Made by a program: the position numbers and the translations under genes | Part shown: piece by piece, positions 34,208 to 41,443 of the stretch | Numbering within the stretch: position 1 is the first letter of the stretch | How the letters are laid out: each line of letters opens with the position of its first letter | Assembly (NCBI GenBank): GCA_910584915.1 | Contig: CAJUDM010000004.1 | Span: forward strand, 62,001-126,000 | Source of the DNA: an uncultured Lachnospiraceae bacterium | GTDB taxonomy: Bacteria > Bacillota > Clostridia > Lachnospirales > Lachnospiraceae | Direction of reading: 5' to 3' | DNA length: 64,000 nucleotides | Notes under the pieces: generated by a model | Told to the model about the DNA's origin: nothing | Databases searched by the model: none | What the model saw: only the letters and a program-made list of their open reading frames with translations

Positions 34208-34447
34208 ATGAGATTGGATAAATATCTGAAGGTGTCGAGACTGATCAAGAGGCGCACGGTGGCGAATGAAGCCTGTGATGCGGGAAGAGTGTTGATCAAC
34301 GGGAAGCAGGCGAAGGCGGGGACCGCAGTGAAGGTGGGAGATACGATCACCATTCAGTTCGGTTCTAAGGAGGTAAAAGTTGAAGTGCTGGATGTCTCTG
34401 AGGTGGTCCGCAAGGAGGAGGCGAAGGAAATGTACCGGTATTTGTAG
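34208..34447 (+). CDS. rqcP: S4-domain RNA-binding protein RqcP (YabO/Hsp15-like)
   Basis: This 79-residue protein consists of a single S4 domain (MRLDKYLKVSRLIKRRTVA...). RqcP (YabO) of B. subtilis binds stalled 50S subunits with RqcH and helps add alanine tails to nascent chains during ribosome quality control. Its place directly before yabP and yabQ is the conserved one. The spacer to yabP (34448-34619) contains a small hairpin near 34511-34537 but no recognised promoter. Confidence 0.9.
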   Translation: MRLDKYLKVSRLIKRRTVANEACDAGRVLINGKQAKAGTAVKVGDTITIQFGSKEVKVEVLDVSEVVRKEEAKEMYRYL

Positions 34448-34619
34448 GCGGACTGTCAACCGGATTCGTCCCGGAGTCTGATTTCCCGGCGGACGGTCGG
34501 TATGTCTGATCCTGTCCGTCCAGGATCCGGACAGGAGTACGGAAAATCCGTAAGATTTTGGCATCAGATGGACGTCCCGTTCATATATTTTATAGAGAAC
34601 GTTAAACGGGAGGAATGGG

Positions 34620-34952
34620 ATGGAAGATTTAAACAGCAGTTTTAACGGTGGAGGCGTTCACGGGAGCAGTTACGGAAAGGCGCAGCTTCGGTCGCATAAG
34701 ATCGTATTGTCCGGCAGAAAGGCCTGTACGATCACAGGAGTGAATGACGTACTCTCCTTCGATATCAATGAAGTTCTGCTGGAGACGGAACAGGGCATGC
34801 TGATGATCAAGGGATCTGAACTCCATGTCAGCAGGCTTTCACTGGACAAGGGGGAAGTGGATGTGGATGGCAGCGTGGATTCGCTGACCTACTCCGATAC
34901 ATCCGGCGCCAGGGAAAAAACGGAATCCTTTTTCTCCAGATTGTTTCAGTAA
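34620..34952 (+). CDS. yabP: Sporulation protein YabP
   Basis: This 110-residue protein belongs to the YabP/YqfC family, needed for spore coat or cortex formation in Bacillus, where it is made in the mother cell. The core reads HKIVLSGRKACTITGVNDVLSFDINEV, followed by a strand-rich segment with KGSELHVSRLSLDKGEV. Ribosome binding site GGGAGG lies seven bases upstream of the ATG. It is followed by yabQ after 21 bases. Retention of both genes argues that the organism descends from spore formers and may still sporulate. Confidence 0.88.
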   Translation: MEDLNSSFNGGGVHGSSYGKAQLRSHKIVLSGRKACTITGVNDVLSFDINEVLLETEQGMLMIKGSELHVSRLSLDKGEVDVDGSVDSLTYSDTSGAREKTESFFSRLFQ

Positions 34953-34973
34953 GGGAAAAAGAGGAAGGCTGTT

Positions 34974-35486
34974 ATGAGCGAACTGGTGACTACGGAGTTT
35001 GTATTGTTTCTGTATGCCGCTTACTTTGGGATCGAGATAGCCTTTGCTTATGACCTGCTGCGTATTTTCAGGCGGGTGGTAGGGCATAACAGGCTTGCCA
35101 TGGCGTTTGAGGATTTTGTGTACTGGCTCTGGACGGGCGTGAAGGCCTTTCTGATGCTCTATGAATACCATAACGGAAGCCTGCGCTTTTATACGATACT
35201 TGGTGTCTGCACGGGCATCTTTCTGTATACTGTTTCCGTGGGCGCTTTTTTTGTGAAGGTGAGCGCGAAACTGCTCAATAAAACAAAGGAAAGCGCTTTC
35301 AGGGCGGCAGGAAAGGCGGGAAAGAAGGCGGAAAGCGTTCTGGAGAGGCCGAGAAGGGCGGCAGCGTCAAAGCTGTATGCCTTTAAGGAACTTGGTGGAA
35401 GAAAATGCAGGCGTATATACAGAACTTTAAAAAAGAAGTTGACGGTACTTGGCAAAATGATTAAAATATTATTATGTAAACATTAG
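34974..35486 (+). CDS. yabQ: Sporulation membrane protein YabQ
   Basis: This membrane protein of 170 residues has three to four hydrophobic segments (about residues 8-27, 38-62 and 68-95) and a basic C-terminal tail rich in Lys and Arg. YabQ is required for the spore cortex in Bacillus. The family hallmark FAYDLLRIFRRVV is present near residue 25-37. It lies between yabP and divIC, as in other Firmicutes. Confidence 0.85.
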   Translation: MSELVTTEFVLFLYAAYFGIEIAFAYDLLRIFRRVVGHNRLAMAFEDFVYWLWTGVKAFLMLYEYHNGSLRFYTILGVCTGIFLYTVSVGAFFVKVSAKLLNKTKESAFRAAGKAGKKAESVLERPRRAAASKLYAFKELGGRKCRRIYRTLKKKLTVLGKMIKILLCKH

Positions 35487-35530
35487 CGGGAGATAAGAGG
35501 AAACCTGAGGCAGAAAGGAGGGTTGGCAGG

Positions 35531-35842
35531 ATGGCGCGGAGAAGAGCGGCGTACCAGAAACGAAAACAGAATAAATTTGCCATGATTCTTGTAACGCTCG
35601 TGCTGTTGATGCTGATCCTGGCTGTAAATATCCGGAAGGTTGAACTGCGGGAAAAGCAGGCGGCCTACGCGGCGAAGCAGCAGGAGCTTCAGGAGAAGAT
35701 AGATCAGGAGGAGGCAAGGGCGGAAGAGATAAAGGAGTATGAGAAATATACACAGACTCAGAAATATATTGAGGACATGGCGAAGGAAAAGCTGGGGCTT
35801 GTGTATGAGGATGAGATTGTTTTTAAAACGGAAGGAGAATGA
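35531..35842 (+). CDS. divIC: Septum formation initiator DivIC/FtsB-like
   Basis: This is a bitopic division protein of 103 residues with a basic cytoplasmic head, one membrane helix (about residues 16-33) and an outside coiled coil (about 36-72) rich in Glu, Gln and Lys. It ends in the conserved MAKEKLGLVYEDEIVF box. With FtsL and DivIB it links the divisome to septal wall synthesis. AAAGGAGG lies upstream. A terminator hairpin starts at its stop codon. Confidence 0.9.
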   Translation: MARRRAAYQKRKQNKFAMILVTLVLLMLILAVNIRKVELREKQAAYAAKQQELQEKIDQEEARAEEIKEYEKYTQTQKYIEDMAKEKLGLVYEDEIVFKTEGE

Positions 35843-35868
35843 GCTGTCTGGAAACAGGCGGCTCTTTT
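35841..35868 (+). terminator. Terminator after divIC
   Basis: GAGCTGTCTG (35841-35850) pairs with CAGGCGGCTC (35855-35864) using two G-T pairs, closed by a GAAA tetraloop and followed by TTTT. Confidence 0.8.
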
Positions 35869-35919
35869 CATTTCAGCAAGAAGTTGAGACCGGGCTGTAA
35901 GAAGTTACAGTGCGGTTTT

Positions 35920-35986
35920 TGTCGGAAAAAACCCCGGATTACGGGTGCGATTTTGACAAACATCGTGCTGTGGTTCTGTCTATAAT
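35920..35986 (+). promoter_or_regulatory. spoIIE-type promoter with long spacer and 0A-like boxes
   Basis: TTGACA (35953-35958) and TATAAT (35981-35986) are both consensus but 22 bases apart, too far for ordinary sigma-A recognition. In B. subtilis spoIIE and spoIIG have 21-22 bp spacers and need Spo0A-P. TGTCGGA at 35920 and, on the minus strand over the -35, TGTCAAA each differ by one base from the 0A box TGTCGAA. Confidence 0.6.
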
Positions 35987-36032
35987 CATCACACCGCATC
36001 AATGCGGAACTGAAATAAAAGGAGTGATGATC

Positions 36033-37211
36033 ATGGAGACAACGACGATACAGGATTACGAAAGGCAGAGACTGTTAGAATATGCGGATTCATTCCGGGA
36101 ACTGGCAGATTCCTTTCAGAATTTCGGACAGGATGAGAAAGAGGAGAGGGCTTTTACGACAGAAGGAGAGCGGCAGGTGATCCTCTGGGAGAGACAGCTG
36201 GCGGAGCAGCGTTCCGTGTTTGCAGGACAGCTCCAGGAGATGTCCCGCATGCTCTCCGATATAGCGAACAAAGAGCAGAGCGTGGAAAAGATCAGTGAGA
36301 AAAAGTACCGCCAGCTTGTGCGGGAGATGAGGGGGGAAGGTATCCTTGTCGGGGATCTTTTTTACATACGGGCGCAGGACGGACACAGGCAGTACAGCAT
36401 ACAGATGAGGACGGTGAAACCGGTGAGCATTTCCTCGGAGGATGTGTCGGGAATGCTGTCGGTGTTACTTGATATGCGCCTTGTACCCCACCGCAATTGT
36501 ACTTTTTTTCTGTCCCAGGAGTGGGGAAATTATCTGTTTCAGGAGGAACCTTCCTACCATGTATTGACCGGGAGCGCGAAAGCGATCAAGCAGTCGGAGT
36601 CGGTTTCCGGCGATTGCTTTGAGAACTTTGAGTACGGGGAGGGAAATATGGCGATCCTGCTCTCGGACGGTATGGGAGCGGGAGAGCGGGCTTTAAAGGG
36701 CAGTTCAATGGTGGTGGATCTGATGCAGCGTTTCCTGGAGGCGGGATTTTCTGTGGAGTCCGCCATGCGGTTAGTCAACGGCGTATTATTGACGGGCGGC
36801 GCCGGGCAGAATACCTCTACGATAGACTGCTGCAATGTGGATCTGTATCAGGGCATCTGCCATTTCTGCAAGGTCGGGGCGGCACCATCTTATCTGAAGA
36901 GGGACAATCTTGTGGAACAGATCTCGTCCAGAAACCTTCCACTGGGGCTGGTGGAGGAGCCGGAGAGTGAATCCGTGACAAGATATCTGGAGGATGGGGA
37001 TTATATCATCCTGTTGTCGGACGGCGTGGTGGATGCCATGAACCAGGGAATAGGGGAGGCGGCGCTGCCGGAGATCATAAGCCGCTTCCAGAGCAGGAAC
37101 CCGAGCGAACTTGCCAATGATATCCTCGCCTATGTACTCAGGCAGTGCAGAGGGGAAGTCAGGGATGATATGACAGTGCTGGTCACCGGGTTCTGGGAGC
37201 GGACAAGATAG
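36033..37211 (+). CDS. spoIIE: SpoIIE-type protein phosphatase lacking the membrane domain
   Basis: This PP2C phosphatase would dephosphorylate SpoIIAA to activate sigma-F in the forespore. It has only 392 residues, against about 800 for SpoIIE, and no membrane segment. Residues 10-100 form a charged helical region like the part of SpoIIE that controls the phosphatase; residues about 180-390 are the PP2C domain, with metal-binding aspartates in LLSDGMGAGERA (D212) and in the terminal DDMTVLV. The ATG at 36033 has GGAG eight bases upstream. Its position between divIC and tilS is that of spoIIE. The 190-bp spacer upstream has no room for the missing ten-helix domain. Confidence 0.85.
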   Translation: METTTIQDYERQRLLEYADSFRELADSFQNFGQDEKEERAFTTEGERQVILWERQLAEQRSVFAGQLQEMSRMLSDIANKEQSVEKISEKKYRQLVREMRGEGILVGDLFYIRAQDGHRQYSIQMRTVKPVSISSEDVSGMLSVLLDMRLVPHRNCTFFLSQEWGNYLFQEEPSYHVLTGSAKAIKQSESVSGDCFENFEYGEGNMAILLSDGMGAGERALKGSSMVVDLMQRFLEAGFSVESAMRLVNGVLLTGGAGQNTSTIDCCNVDLYQGICHFCKVGAAPSYLKRDNLVEQISSRNLPLGLVEEPESESVTRYLEDGDYIILLSDGVVDAMNQGIGEAALPEIISRFQSRNPSELANDILAYVLRQCRGEVRDDMTVLVTGFWERTR

Positions 37212-37266
37212 AAAAGAGACCGGCAGGGGTCTTGCTTTTTCATTGTGTTTCGGATACAGTTAAGGA

Positions 37267-38736
37267 ATGAATATCGAGGAAAAAGTAAAAGCTTATATTG
37301 AGAGAGAAAGATTGATCGGGGAGGGGGACAGGATCCTTCTGGGGCTTTCCGGCGGAGCGGACTCCGTCTGCCTGTTTTATATTCTTCTGGCATTGAGAGA
37401 GGAGTTTGGCTTTGCGCTGCGGGCTGTCCATGTCCACCACGGGATCAGACGGGAGGCGGAGGGGGATGCCTCTTATGTGAGGGACCTCTGTGAGAGGGAG
37501 GGAGTATCCTGCTGTGTGTTTCGCGAGGATGTGCCGGCTTATGCGGAGAGATCCGGGCTGAGTGAGGAGGAGGCGGGGAGGCTTCTCAGATATCAGGATT
37601 TCCGGAAATATCTGGAGGGCTGGCGGGAAGAAGATGGGGGCAGTGTACTTCGCTATAGGATCGCGACCGCTCACCACGGGAACGATCAGGCGGAGACGGT
37701 GTTGTTTCAGCTGTTTCGAGGCTGCGGCCTTTCGGGGCTGCGCGGTATCCTGCCGGAGCGGGATGATATCATCCGCCCGATGTTATGCCTTTCTAAGGGG
37801 GAGATCGAGGCTTACCTGAGGAAGAAGGGTATATCCTGGTGTGAGGATAAAACCAATGAGTCGGAGGCTTACAGCAGAAACAGAGTACGCAGACAGATCC
37901 TGCCGCTGGCAGATGAGATCTGCCCTGGCGTTGTCTCCCATATCGGGAAGACGGCGGAGATCGTGAGAGAGGCGGAAAGCTATATCCGGAGACAGATGGA
38001 GGGAGCATATATAAGAATTTCCTCTGAACACAAAGGATATATCGTTTTTGATATTAATATACTGCTGAAGGAGGATATTTTTCTGCAGAAACAGCTGATC
38101 CTTTACGGGCTTGGGAAGATATCGCCGGGGCGGAGAGATATCGGCATGGTACATGTGGAGGATATCCTGAAGCTGGCGCGGAAGCAGGGAAATGGAACAC
38201 TCTGCCTGCCGGGAAGAGTTCGGGTCAGGAAATCCTATCGGGAACTGGCATTCTTCCGGAAAGATGAGAAGGATGGCGGCGGGGAGGAGAAGGCTTTGAG
38301 AGCGGGGATCCTGTCGGGAGGAGGAGGTTTTTTGTTCGGGGATGCGGTGCCGGGATTTGAGGCGGAGCAGATAAGCCTTATGGATGAGAAGGCCGTAAAA
38401 GAGCGCCTCGGGATCCGGAAAATTTCGGAAATCATGGAATGTATTCCGCAAAAAACGTATACGAAATGGTTTGATTATGATAAAATAGAAACATCGTCTG
38501 CCATCAGGCATCCGGTGAGCGGGGACTTTCTGACGATCGATCGGGAGTTGAACCGTAAGGATTTCCGGCGTTATATGATAGAGGTGAAGATTCCTGTCTC
38601 CCTCAGGGACAGGATCTGGATCTTCGCGGATGGCGCGCATGTGATGTGGGCGCCGGGGGGACGGATGAGTTCTCATTATAAAGTGACTGAGCAGACAAAA
38701 ACCATTCTGCAGATAAAGATCTGCGCGGAAGAGTAA
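37267..38736 (+). CDS. tilS: tRNA(Ile)-lysidine synthetase
   Basis: This enzyme changes cytidine 34 of the AUA-reading tRNA-Ile to lysidine, using ATP and lysine. The N-terminal PP-loop is SGGADS (residues 28-33), followed by VHVHHGIR and TAHHGNDQAETVLFQLFRG. The C-terminal part carries the TilS substrate-binding domains. At 489 residues it is of normal length. No strong ribosome binding site is seen, only a weak AAGGA, and a weak hairpin with a T-run lies at 37218-37245. It is followed by hpt after 13 bases. Confidence 0.95.
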   Translation: MNIEEKVKAYIERERLIGEGDRILLGLSGGADSVCLFYILLALREEFGFALRAVHVHHGIRREAEGDASYVRDLCEREGVSCCVFREDVPAYAERSGLSEEEAGRLLRYQDFRKYLEGWREEDGGSVLRYRIATAHHGNDQAETVLFQLFRGCGLSGLRGILPERDDIIRPMLCLSKGEIEAYLRKKGISWCEDKTNESEAYSRNRVRRQILPLADEICPGVVSHIGKTAEIVREAESYIRRQMEGAYIRISSEHKGYIVFDINILLKEDIFLQKQLILYGLGKISPGRRDIGMVHVEDILKLARKQGNGTLCLPGRVRVRKSYRELAFFRKDEKDGGGEEKALRAGILSGGGGFLFGDAVPGFEAEQISLMDEKAVKERLGIRKISEIMECIPQKTYTKWFDYDKIETSSAIRHPVSGDFLTIDRELNRKDFRRYMIEVKIPVSLRDRIWIFADGAHVMWAPGGRMSSHYKVTEQTKTILQIKICAEE

Positions 38737-38749
38737 CGGAGGAGAAGAC

Positions 38750-39274
38750 ATGGCGGAACATGTAAGGGTTTTACTGGCGGAAGAAGATGTGGACAGGCGG
38801 ATCCAGGAGATCGGTGACCAGATCAGCAGAGATTATGAGGGAAAGCAGGTGCATCTCATCTGTGTGCTGAAGGGCGGAGCGTTTTTTATGTGTGAACTGG
38901 CAAAGCGGATCACGGTACCGGTATCTCTTGATTTTATGTCCGTATCCAGCTATGGCAGCGCCACAAAATCCAGCGGTGTGGTGAAGATCGTGAAGGATCT
39001 GGATGAGCCTTTAAAGGACAAGGATGTGGTCGTGGTGGAGGATATCGTGGATTCCGGAAGGACATTGAGCTATCTGCTGGAGATGTTAAAGGACAGGGGA
39101 CCGAAGAGCGTAAGGCTTTGTACCCTGCTCGACAAACCGGAGCGGAGAGTGGTGGATGTGCATGTGGATTATACCTGCTTTCAGATCCCTGACGAGTTTG
39201 TCGTAGGCTATGGCCTGGATTATGACCAGAGATACAGAAATCTGCCTTACATAGGCGTGGTGGAGTTTGACTGA
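38750..39274 (+). CDS. hpt: Hypoxanthine phosphoribosyltransferase
   Basis: This purine salvage enzyme makes IMP or GMP from hypoxanthine or guanine and PRPP. It has 174 residues, and the PRPP-binding motif VVVEDIVDSGRTL lies at about residues 95-107. LKGGAFFMC and DFMSVSSYG are other family segments. It follows tilS by 13 bases and precedes ftsH by 34 bases, the widespread tilS-hpt-ftsH order. It would also salvage hypoxanthine released if S-inosylhomocysteine is cleaved and its inosine processed. Confidence 0.95.
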   Translation: MAEHVRVLLAEEDVDRRIQEIGDQISRDYEGKQVHLICVLKGGAFFMCELAKRITVPVSLDFMSVSSYGSATKSSGVVKIVKDLDEPLKDKDVVVVEDIVDSGRTLSYLLEMLKDRGPKSVRLCTLLDKPERRVVDVHVDYTCFQIPDEFVVGYGLDYDQRYRNLPYIGVVEFD

Positions 39275-39308
39275 AAATCTGCCGGTAAAGAAAAAGGAGT
39301 AACGGAAC

Positions 39309-41132
39309 TTGGATCAGAATAATAAACCAAATAAGGGAATGGCAGGGTATCTGCTGCTTTTGATGATACTGCTCGGCCTGCTGCTCGTATCGGGCGTTTT
39401 CAGGGAGAGGACTCAGAACTATACGATTCAGAATATGGAGGATGTGCTTGCTTCAGGACATGTGGAGGGTGCGGAGATCACGCCGGACCAGACGCCGCCC
39501 ACCGGATCAGTGAGGCTTCAGCTGTCGAACAATGCCGTTATGACGGTTCAGGTCTCGGATATCGGGAAGGCTGAGGAACTGCTGAAAAAATATGAGATAT
39601 ATCCTGTGATCAAGAAGGCACAGGGGGAGACTATCCTGACGACAGTGATACTGCCGCTTGGTATCAGTATGCTCGTAGTTATGGTGGTGATCACGATCAT
39701 GAACAGAGGCGGAGGCGGCGCCGGGCGGATGGCGAATTTCGGGAAGAGCCATGCCAGGCTGTCTCTGGGGGATGACAGTGTCACTTTTGAGGGTGTTGCG
39801 GGATTGAAGGAGGAGAAGGAAGATCTGGAGGAGATCGTTCAGTTCCTGAAAAATCCAGGCAAATTTATAGAGGTCGGGGCAAGGATCCCGAAGGGCGTCC
39901 TGCTGGAGGGCCCTCCCGGAACCGGCAAGACACTGCTGGCGAAGGCGATCGCCGGCGAGGCGGGCGTGCCGTTTTTTTCGATCTCCGGCTCGGATTTTGT
40001 GGAGATGTATGTGGGCGTGGGCGCGTCCCGTGTGAGGGATCTGTTCAGCGAGGCAAAAAAACATGAGCCCTGCATTGTATTCATTGACGAGATCGATGCG
40101 GTGGCAAGACAGCGCGGTACGGGCATGGGCGGCGGACATGACGAGAGAGAGCAGACATTAAATCAGCTTTTAGTGGAGATGGATGGCTTTGGCGTAAACG
40201 AGGGAGTTATCGTGATCGCGGCGACAAACCGTGTGGATATTCTGGATCCTGCGATCATGCGTCCGGGCAGGTTTGACAGAAAGATCGTGGTGGGGAGGCC
40301 TGATGTGGGAGGCAGGAAGGAGATCCTGCTGACCCATGCGAAGAATAAGCCCCTGGGGGATGATGTGAACCTGGAGCATATCGCACAGACGACGGCGGGT
40401 TTTACCGGCGCGGATCTGGAAAACCTTCTGAATGAAGCGGCGATCATTGCGGCGAAGGAGGAGCGAAAATATATCTGCCAGAATGATATCAATAAGGCGT
40501 TTATCAAGGTCGGCATCGGCTCGGAGAAAAAGAGCAAGATCATTTCTGATAAGGAAAAGAAGATTACCGCGTACCATGAAGCGGGACATGCTATTCTGTT
40601 TCATGTGCTTCCGGAGGTGGGACCGGTCTATACGGTTTCCATTATCCCTACCGGTGTGGGCGCGGCGGGCTATACGATGCCTCTGCCTGACAAGGACGAT
40701 ATGTTCCTGACGCGTGGGCGGATGGAGCAGGAGATCATGGTATCGCTGGGCGGGCGCATCGCGGAGGAGATCATCTTTGATGATATCACAACGGGGGCTT
40801 CCTCCGATATCAGAAAGGCGACAAAGGAAGCCCGTATGATGGTCACGAGGTATGGCATGTCAGAAAATATCGGCGTAGTCTGCTATGATGACGACGATGA
40901 TGAAGTGTTTATCGGCAGGGATCTTGCGCACGCGAAGAGCCACAGCGAAAATATAGCCGGAGAGATCGACAGGGAAGTAAAAGCGATCATCGATAAATGT
41001 TATCAGAGGGCGAAGAAGATCATTTTAGAGCACGAGCAGGTGCTGCACAGCTGCGCAGAGCTTCTGCTGGAGAAGGAAAAGATCAGCAGACAGGAGTTTG
41101 AAGGGTTGTTTGTGCAAAATATACAAATTTGA
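39309..41132 (+). CDS. ftsH: ATP-dependent zinc metalloprotease FtsH
   Basis: This membrane-bound AAA+ protease degrades misfolded membrane proteins and short-lived regulators. There are two membrane helices (about residues 12-30 and 112-131) around a small outside domain, then the AAA domain with Walker A GPPGTGKT (201-208), the pore-loop region around FVEMYVG, Walker B IVFIDEIDA and the second region of homology. The zinc site is HEAGH (423-427). Length is 607. Translation probably starts at a TTG (39309), because AAGGAG lies about ten bases upstream; the next ATG is ten codons later. Confidence 0.96.
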   Translation: MDQNNKPNKGMAGYLLLLMILLGLLLVSGVFRERTQNYTIQNMEDVLASGHVEGAEITPDQTPPTGSVRLQLSNNAVMTVQVSDIGKAEELLKKYEIYPVIKKAQGETILTTVILPLGISMLVVMVVITIMNRGGGGAGRMANFGKSHARLSLGDDSVTFEGVAGLKEEKEDLEEIVQFLKNPGKFIEVGARIPKGVLLEGPPGTGKTLLAKAIAGEAGVPFFSISGSDFVEMYVGVGASRVRDLFSEAKKHEPCIVFIDEIDAVARQRGTGMGGGHDEREQTLNQLLVEMDGFGVNEGVIVIAATNRVDILDPAIMRPGRFDRKIVVGRPDVGGRKEILLTHAKNKPLGDDVNLEHIAQTTAGFTGADLENLLNEAAIIAAKEERKYICQNDINKAFIKVGIGSEKKSKIISDKEKKITAYHEAGHAILFHVLPEVGPVYTVSIIPTGVGAAGYTMPLPDKDDMFLTRGRMEQEIMVSLGGRIAEEIIFDDITTGASSDIRKATKEARMMVTRYGMSENIGVVCYDDDDDEVFIGRDLAHAKSHSENIAGEIDREVKAIIDKCYQRAKKIILEHEQVLHSCAELLLEKEKISRQEFEGLFVQNIQI

Positions 41133-41167
41133 ATAGCGAAATTTGTGAAGTTTGTGGAATCTGAGCC

Positions 41168-41196
41168 TTGTGGACAGAGGGGTGGTATGCTATTAT
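41168..41196 (+). promoter_or_regulatory. Promoter in the ftsH 3' region
   Basis: TTGTGG (41168-41173) and TATTAT (41191-41196) are 17 bases apart. Nothing downstream before the terminator encodes a protein. Confidence 0.45.
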
Positions 41197-41202
41197 ACTA
41201 CT

Positions 41203-41295
41203 TGTAACCCCCCAATACATTATATAGTTTTTTGCTATACCCCATAAGAAAGAAATACCTTCTCTAAAAAGGACAGTCGAAAGGCTGTCCTTTTT
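41203..41295 (+). ncRNA. Candidate small RNA between ftsH and the amylase gene
   Basis: A promoter-like pair and a strong terminator bracket about 93 bases with no start codon. The predicted transcript contains a small TATAG/CTATA hairpin and two unpaired C-runs (CCCCCC and ACCCC), a feature of small RNAs that bind Shine-Dalgarno sequences in other Firmicutes. It could instead be simply the ftsH 3' untranslated region. Confidence 0.35.
41266..41295 (+). terminator. Terminator after ftsH / candidate small RNA
   Basis: GGACAGTC (41271-41278) pairs with GGCTGTCC (41283-41290), one T-G pair, around a GAAA loop, followed by TTTTT and preceded by an A-run. Confidence 0.85.
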
Positions 41296-41354
41296 ACTTG
41301 ACGTTTAAAATGTTCCGCACTGTTACGATTCTTTCATATCTCTGCAAGTTTTAC

Positions 41355-41383
41355 TTGAAAGAGGAGGATAAACATAATAAAAT
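41355..41383 (+). promoter_or_regulatory. Promoter of the GH13 amylase gene
   Basis: TTGAAA (41355-41360) and TAAAAT (41378-41383) are 17 bases apart, 60 bases before the start codon. Confidence 0.5.
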
Positions 41384-41443
41384 AATATAGTAAAACTGAA
41401 AGTTGATCTGTTATGAGGAATATAGGAAAGGGTGCTATTATTT

